From Echinostoma caproni (Eukaryota; Platyhelminthes; Trematoda; Plagiorchiida; Echinostomatidae), in NCBI GenBank assembly GCA_900618425.1, contig UZAN01046448.1:7457-18329 (forward strand): a stretch of DNA of 10,873 nucleotides, given 5' to 3'. The translations under genes were made by a program, and so were the position numbers. Positions 9,117 to 10,873 of the stretch are shown here, in pieces (positions within the stretch are counted from its first letter, which is position 1; each line of letters opens with the position of its first letter). A model generated the notes under the pieces. The model was not told where the DNA came from, made no database searches, and worked only from the letters and a program-made list of their open reading frames with translations.

Positions 9117-9155
9117 TTACCGAGCGTTTGTTTGATAGGGTGAACTGAGGATTGT

Positions 9156-9596
9156 GTGACGATGGAGTCTGGAGGATTTTCAGTTCAAAACAAAATGTGT
9201 ATCCTGTTGCGAATACCAGTTATGTTCCAATCTTGCATTCTTTTCACGTCCAAACCGGTCCTCTTTATGCAGACTAAGGATAGGTTACCCCCGAATGCGA
9301 CCTCATTTTGTGTTTATCAGTTCACCTGTTCTTGTGGAGCAGGTTATGTGGTCCGAACGGTGAGGCATCTATCTGATAGCATCAAAAAGCATCACCCCGT
9401 TTCGTTTAACCAGGGATTGATAAGGACCGGGGTGACGACAATTACGAACCATTCGACTGAATCTGATCACACATTCAATGTGCTTGAGGCTTTCCATCCC
9501 CTCTACATGGTCAAGGGTAGGCTATCCAAAGAGGTGAAGTTCGGAATTTTGTTATCTGCCGAGGCGATTGCCATCTGCCTCCACACACCCGTGTGA
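9156..9596 (+). pseudogene. GIY-YIG endonuclease domain of a Penelope-like retroelement, 5' truncated and degenerate
   Basis: In intact PLEs a single ORF carries a reverse transcriptase followed by a C-terminal GIY-YIG nuclease that nicks DNA for insertion. Here 146 codons are open and convincing similarity starts near codon 32 (about 9250). Visible blocks are a TKDRLPP linker, VYQFTCSCG (Tyr54, with a Cys-x-Cys at 58 and 60), GYVVRT (Tyr64), SDSIKKHH, NHSTESDHTF, and a final LLSAEAI with Glu136. Against the GIY-YIG pattern, Tyr54, Tyr64, His79 and Glu136 are kept. The Gly of YIG is Val66, and the catalytic Arg expected at position 75 is Ser. The frame continues ten codons past the TGA (9594-9596) to TAA at 9627-9629, so the TGA looks like a premature stop. 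The ATG at 9156 is merely the first Met in the open frame. The reverse transcriptase is absent. Codons 1 to about 30 probably belong to the junction with the SINE-like unit. Confidence 0.85.
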
Positions 9597-9935
9597 GCCC
9601 AGAAACAGTTTGTAAGAACATTGGTCTAATCATGGACATCCACTAACAATCTGGTGACGTAACCTCTCTTTACGATCAACCACTCATTCACCTACCCACT
9701 CATTCACAACCACTTGCACTTTCCACGCACTCACAAACAAACAGACATACACACTCAGGAACATCAAATATCACAAGTCCATTATCTCTCCTTAAACTCT
9801 GATTTCTGTCGCAGATATTTGTCTCCTCTCCCCACAGGTTTAATTTGTTATAAATTGTGCTGTAGATGTGCCAGTAGATGTAGCACCGAAAACGAGCTTG
9901 TTTGCTAGTTTGTGTTCTCATGACTACTCAAACGG
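9597..9935 (+). other. Probable PLE 3' flank with short repeats
   Basis: The sequence after the GIY-YIG frame is C-rich on the plus strand and differs from the AT-rich DNA further right, which resumes at about 9935. It contains a repeated CCACTCATTCAC motif and a polypyrimidine run ending in CCCCACAG at 9837. I read it as the element's 3' untranslated region, but the exact 3' end is not marked by a poly(A) or a target duplication that I can see. Two mirrored short frames at about 9700-9920 have no recognisable content. Confidence 0.4.
9680..9707 (+). repeat. 12-bp direct repeat with 16-bp period
   Basis: CCACTCATTCAC occurs at 9680-9691 and again at 9696-9707. It lies within the presumed PLE 3' flank and is followed by further CACTCA-like text near 9726-9733. 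It may be a short minisatellite-like feature of the element's tail. Confidence 0.75.
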
Positions 9936-9939
9936 GAAT

Positions 9940-10460
9940 AATTTCATTTCTTGCTAGAATTAGTGACATCGAATACTTCGTGAACTTTTACAAATAAATA
10001 GAACGCTGATTTTAAAACGATTTATTGGTCATAGATTTGCTATCTTCCGCCTCGATAAAAAAGAATTTACTCATTGTCACTAAACCATTCTGAAACCAGA
10101 AGTCAGGGTTGATCCCACAGAAAATTATGCTGAAGGGAAATAACAATTCCAGTTCTTTCATAATTGAGTACAAATCCAAGGGAGAAAATGTGACTGCTCA
10201 TTTTTTCTGGGGAAAAGAAAGGCTGTTAGTCAAAATTTGATAAAATGATTTTGCATCCACTCCAAGGCATTCCTGAAATTTCTCTAATGGCACACGAGCA
10301 ACCGACTCGATTTTTACCTTCAGATTGATCATATGTTTGAGTAATTGCCGATTTTAGTAACATTTAGGCGTGGATATCGATTGAGGAAGCGTTTTTCAGG
10401 CTATATGGCCTTCAGATTGTACTCTGCAGATGAAATTTAGCGCAGTGAATCGGGGAGAAA
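9940..10460. other. No gene recognised
   Basis: AT-rich sequence with no frame, RNA gene or repeat that I can identify. It separates the PLE remnant from the inverted repeat at 10468-10688. Confidence 0.55.
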
Positions 10461-10596
10461 TGAGAACTTGAATAGAGAAGTCAGAAACATGGGTTTGCAC
10501 AATGTATCTATGATCTATGCAAACAACGTGAATGGTTAGTCACTTTAGCTTTGCCTTGGTGATTACCCCCACCCTCTCCCGTTCTTTGTGTTACTG

Positions 10597-10617
10597 TGTC
10601 GTGTGTTGTGTGTTGTG
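10597..10617 (+). repeat. 7-bp tandem repeat, three copies
   Basis: TGTCGTG, TGTTGTG and TGTTGTG follow one another with a single difference. The run lies in the spacer of the 27-bp inverted repeat. It is a short simple-sequence tract with no assigned role. Confidence 0.8.
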
Positions 10618-10660
10618 ATTAGCAATCATGTCTTCATTTCACGGTAGTTATCTCACTGAC

Positions 10661-10661
10661 N
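10661..10661. other. Unresolved base (N), likely assembly junction
   Basis: This is the only ambiguous base in the window. It directly abuts the right arm of a perfect inverted repeat, the pattern expected if two contigs or reads were joined here or if a hairpin disturbed sequencing. Sequence to its right (10662-10873) should be treated as possibly misplaced. Confidence 0.9.
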
Positions 10662-10873
10662 ACCCATGTTTCTGACTTCTCTATTCAAATTTGTGACGGG
10701 AAAACATTGCTTCCAGAAATGAGAACGACAAATAATGGTTTTTACCATCCGGATTCGATAGCACAAAAATAAACCCTGAAAAATCAACAATACAATAGTG
10801 ACAGATGTCTTGTTTCCGATTATTTGCTGGGTAAAATACGGGCGTTCCATCCAGTTGTCAGTGGGTGAGGCAG

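Larger units (their letters stand above)
8991..9120 (+). repeat. SINE-like unit: tRNA-type promoter boxes plus degenerate hammerhead, Schistosoma Sm-alpha-like
   Basis: CGGCTCGAGCTGG (8991-9003) matches a polymerase III A box except for the first base. GAGTTGAAATCCC (9045-9057) resembles a B box, at a tRNA-like spacing of about 40 bases. Schistosomes are known to carry SINE-like repeats (the Sm-alpha family) that combine such a promoter with a self-cleaving hammerhead. That arrangement is echoed here: after the B box come a GGTGGATATGCACT stretch, the hammerhead-like segment and CCAGTGCTT. The unit also matches the shorter piece at 8390-8454. Substitutions in the B box and the damaged ribozyme core suggest an old, inactive copy. 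It could alternatively be a PLE terminal segment, since PLEs carry related hammerheads and a PLE fragment follows in the same orientation. Confidence 0.55.
10468..10688. repeat. Perfect 27-bp inverted repeat flanking 167 bp and an N
   Basis: The left arm at 10468-10494 (beginning TTGAATAGAGAAGTC, ending ACATGGGT) is the exact reverse complement of the right arm at 10662-10688. Identity ends abruptly on both sides. The right arm starts at the base immediately after the unresolved N at 10661. The spacer holds a (TGTYGTG)3 run and a C-rich stretch near 10565-10580. Either these are terminal repeats of a small mobile element, or the N marks a join where a read or contig was placed in reverse orientation. 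Confidence 0.92.

Noticed and set aside
9700..9921. Mirror short frames on both strands after the PLE fragment
   Set aside because: They arise from the C-rich, CACTCA-repeat composition of the PLE 3' flank and carry no recognisable content.

Overview
The window looks like eukaryotic repeat-rich noncoding DNA. The most likely source is a flatworm, probably a trematode of the schistosome group. It is AT-rich, has no dense or long ORFs, and shows no operon structure, Shine-Dalgarno sites, tRNA, rRNA or CRISPR. The organism call rests on the repeats: a GIY-YIG endonuclease tail of a Penelope-like element (PLE) of a kind I associate with schistosomes, a CR1/Jockey-type LINE tail, and tRNA-like SINE pieces. 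One SINE piece keeps the outline of a Schistosoma-type hammerhead ribozyme. A single N (10661) shows that this is draft assembly sequence. I found no convincing host protein-coding gene.

Layout. 1-2390 holds no recognisable gene; 1079-1306 has a small cluster of CpG-containing dyads. 2427-2582 is a striking foldback: two 70-bp arms, 66 of 70 positions matching, around a 16-bp spacer. 2583-6750 is mostly featureless AT-rich sequence. 6754-7179 (minus strand) is the 3' end of a LINE: the last part of its reverse-transcriptase ORF with an internal stop, a short 3' UTR and a 7-bp tandem-repeat tail. 7877-8454 holds two eroded SINE-like pieces, one on each strand. 8991-9120 is a better SINE-like unit with A-box-like and B-box-like motifs followed by a degenerate hammerhead. 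About 100 bp further on, in the same orientation, is the PLE GIY-YIG domain (about 9220-9596) and its probable 3' flank to about 9930. 10468-10688 is a perfect 27-bp inverted repeat whose right arm starts at the base after the N, so it may be an assembly join.

None of the retroelement pieces looks able to move by itself. The LINE has a stop codon and a lost Trp. The PLE lacks its reverse transcriptase, has Val for the Gly of YIG and Ser for the catalytic Arg, and has an early stop. The hammerhead lacks its GAAA core. The most interesting points are the foldback, the SINE/hammerhead-PLE arrangement and the inverted repeat beside the N.
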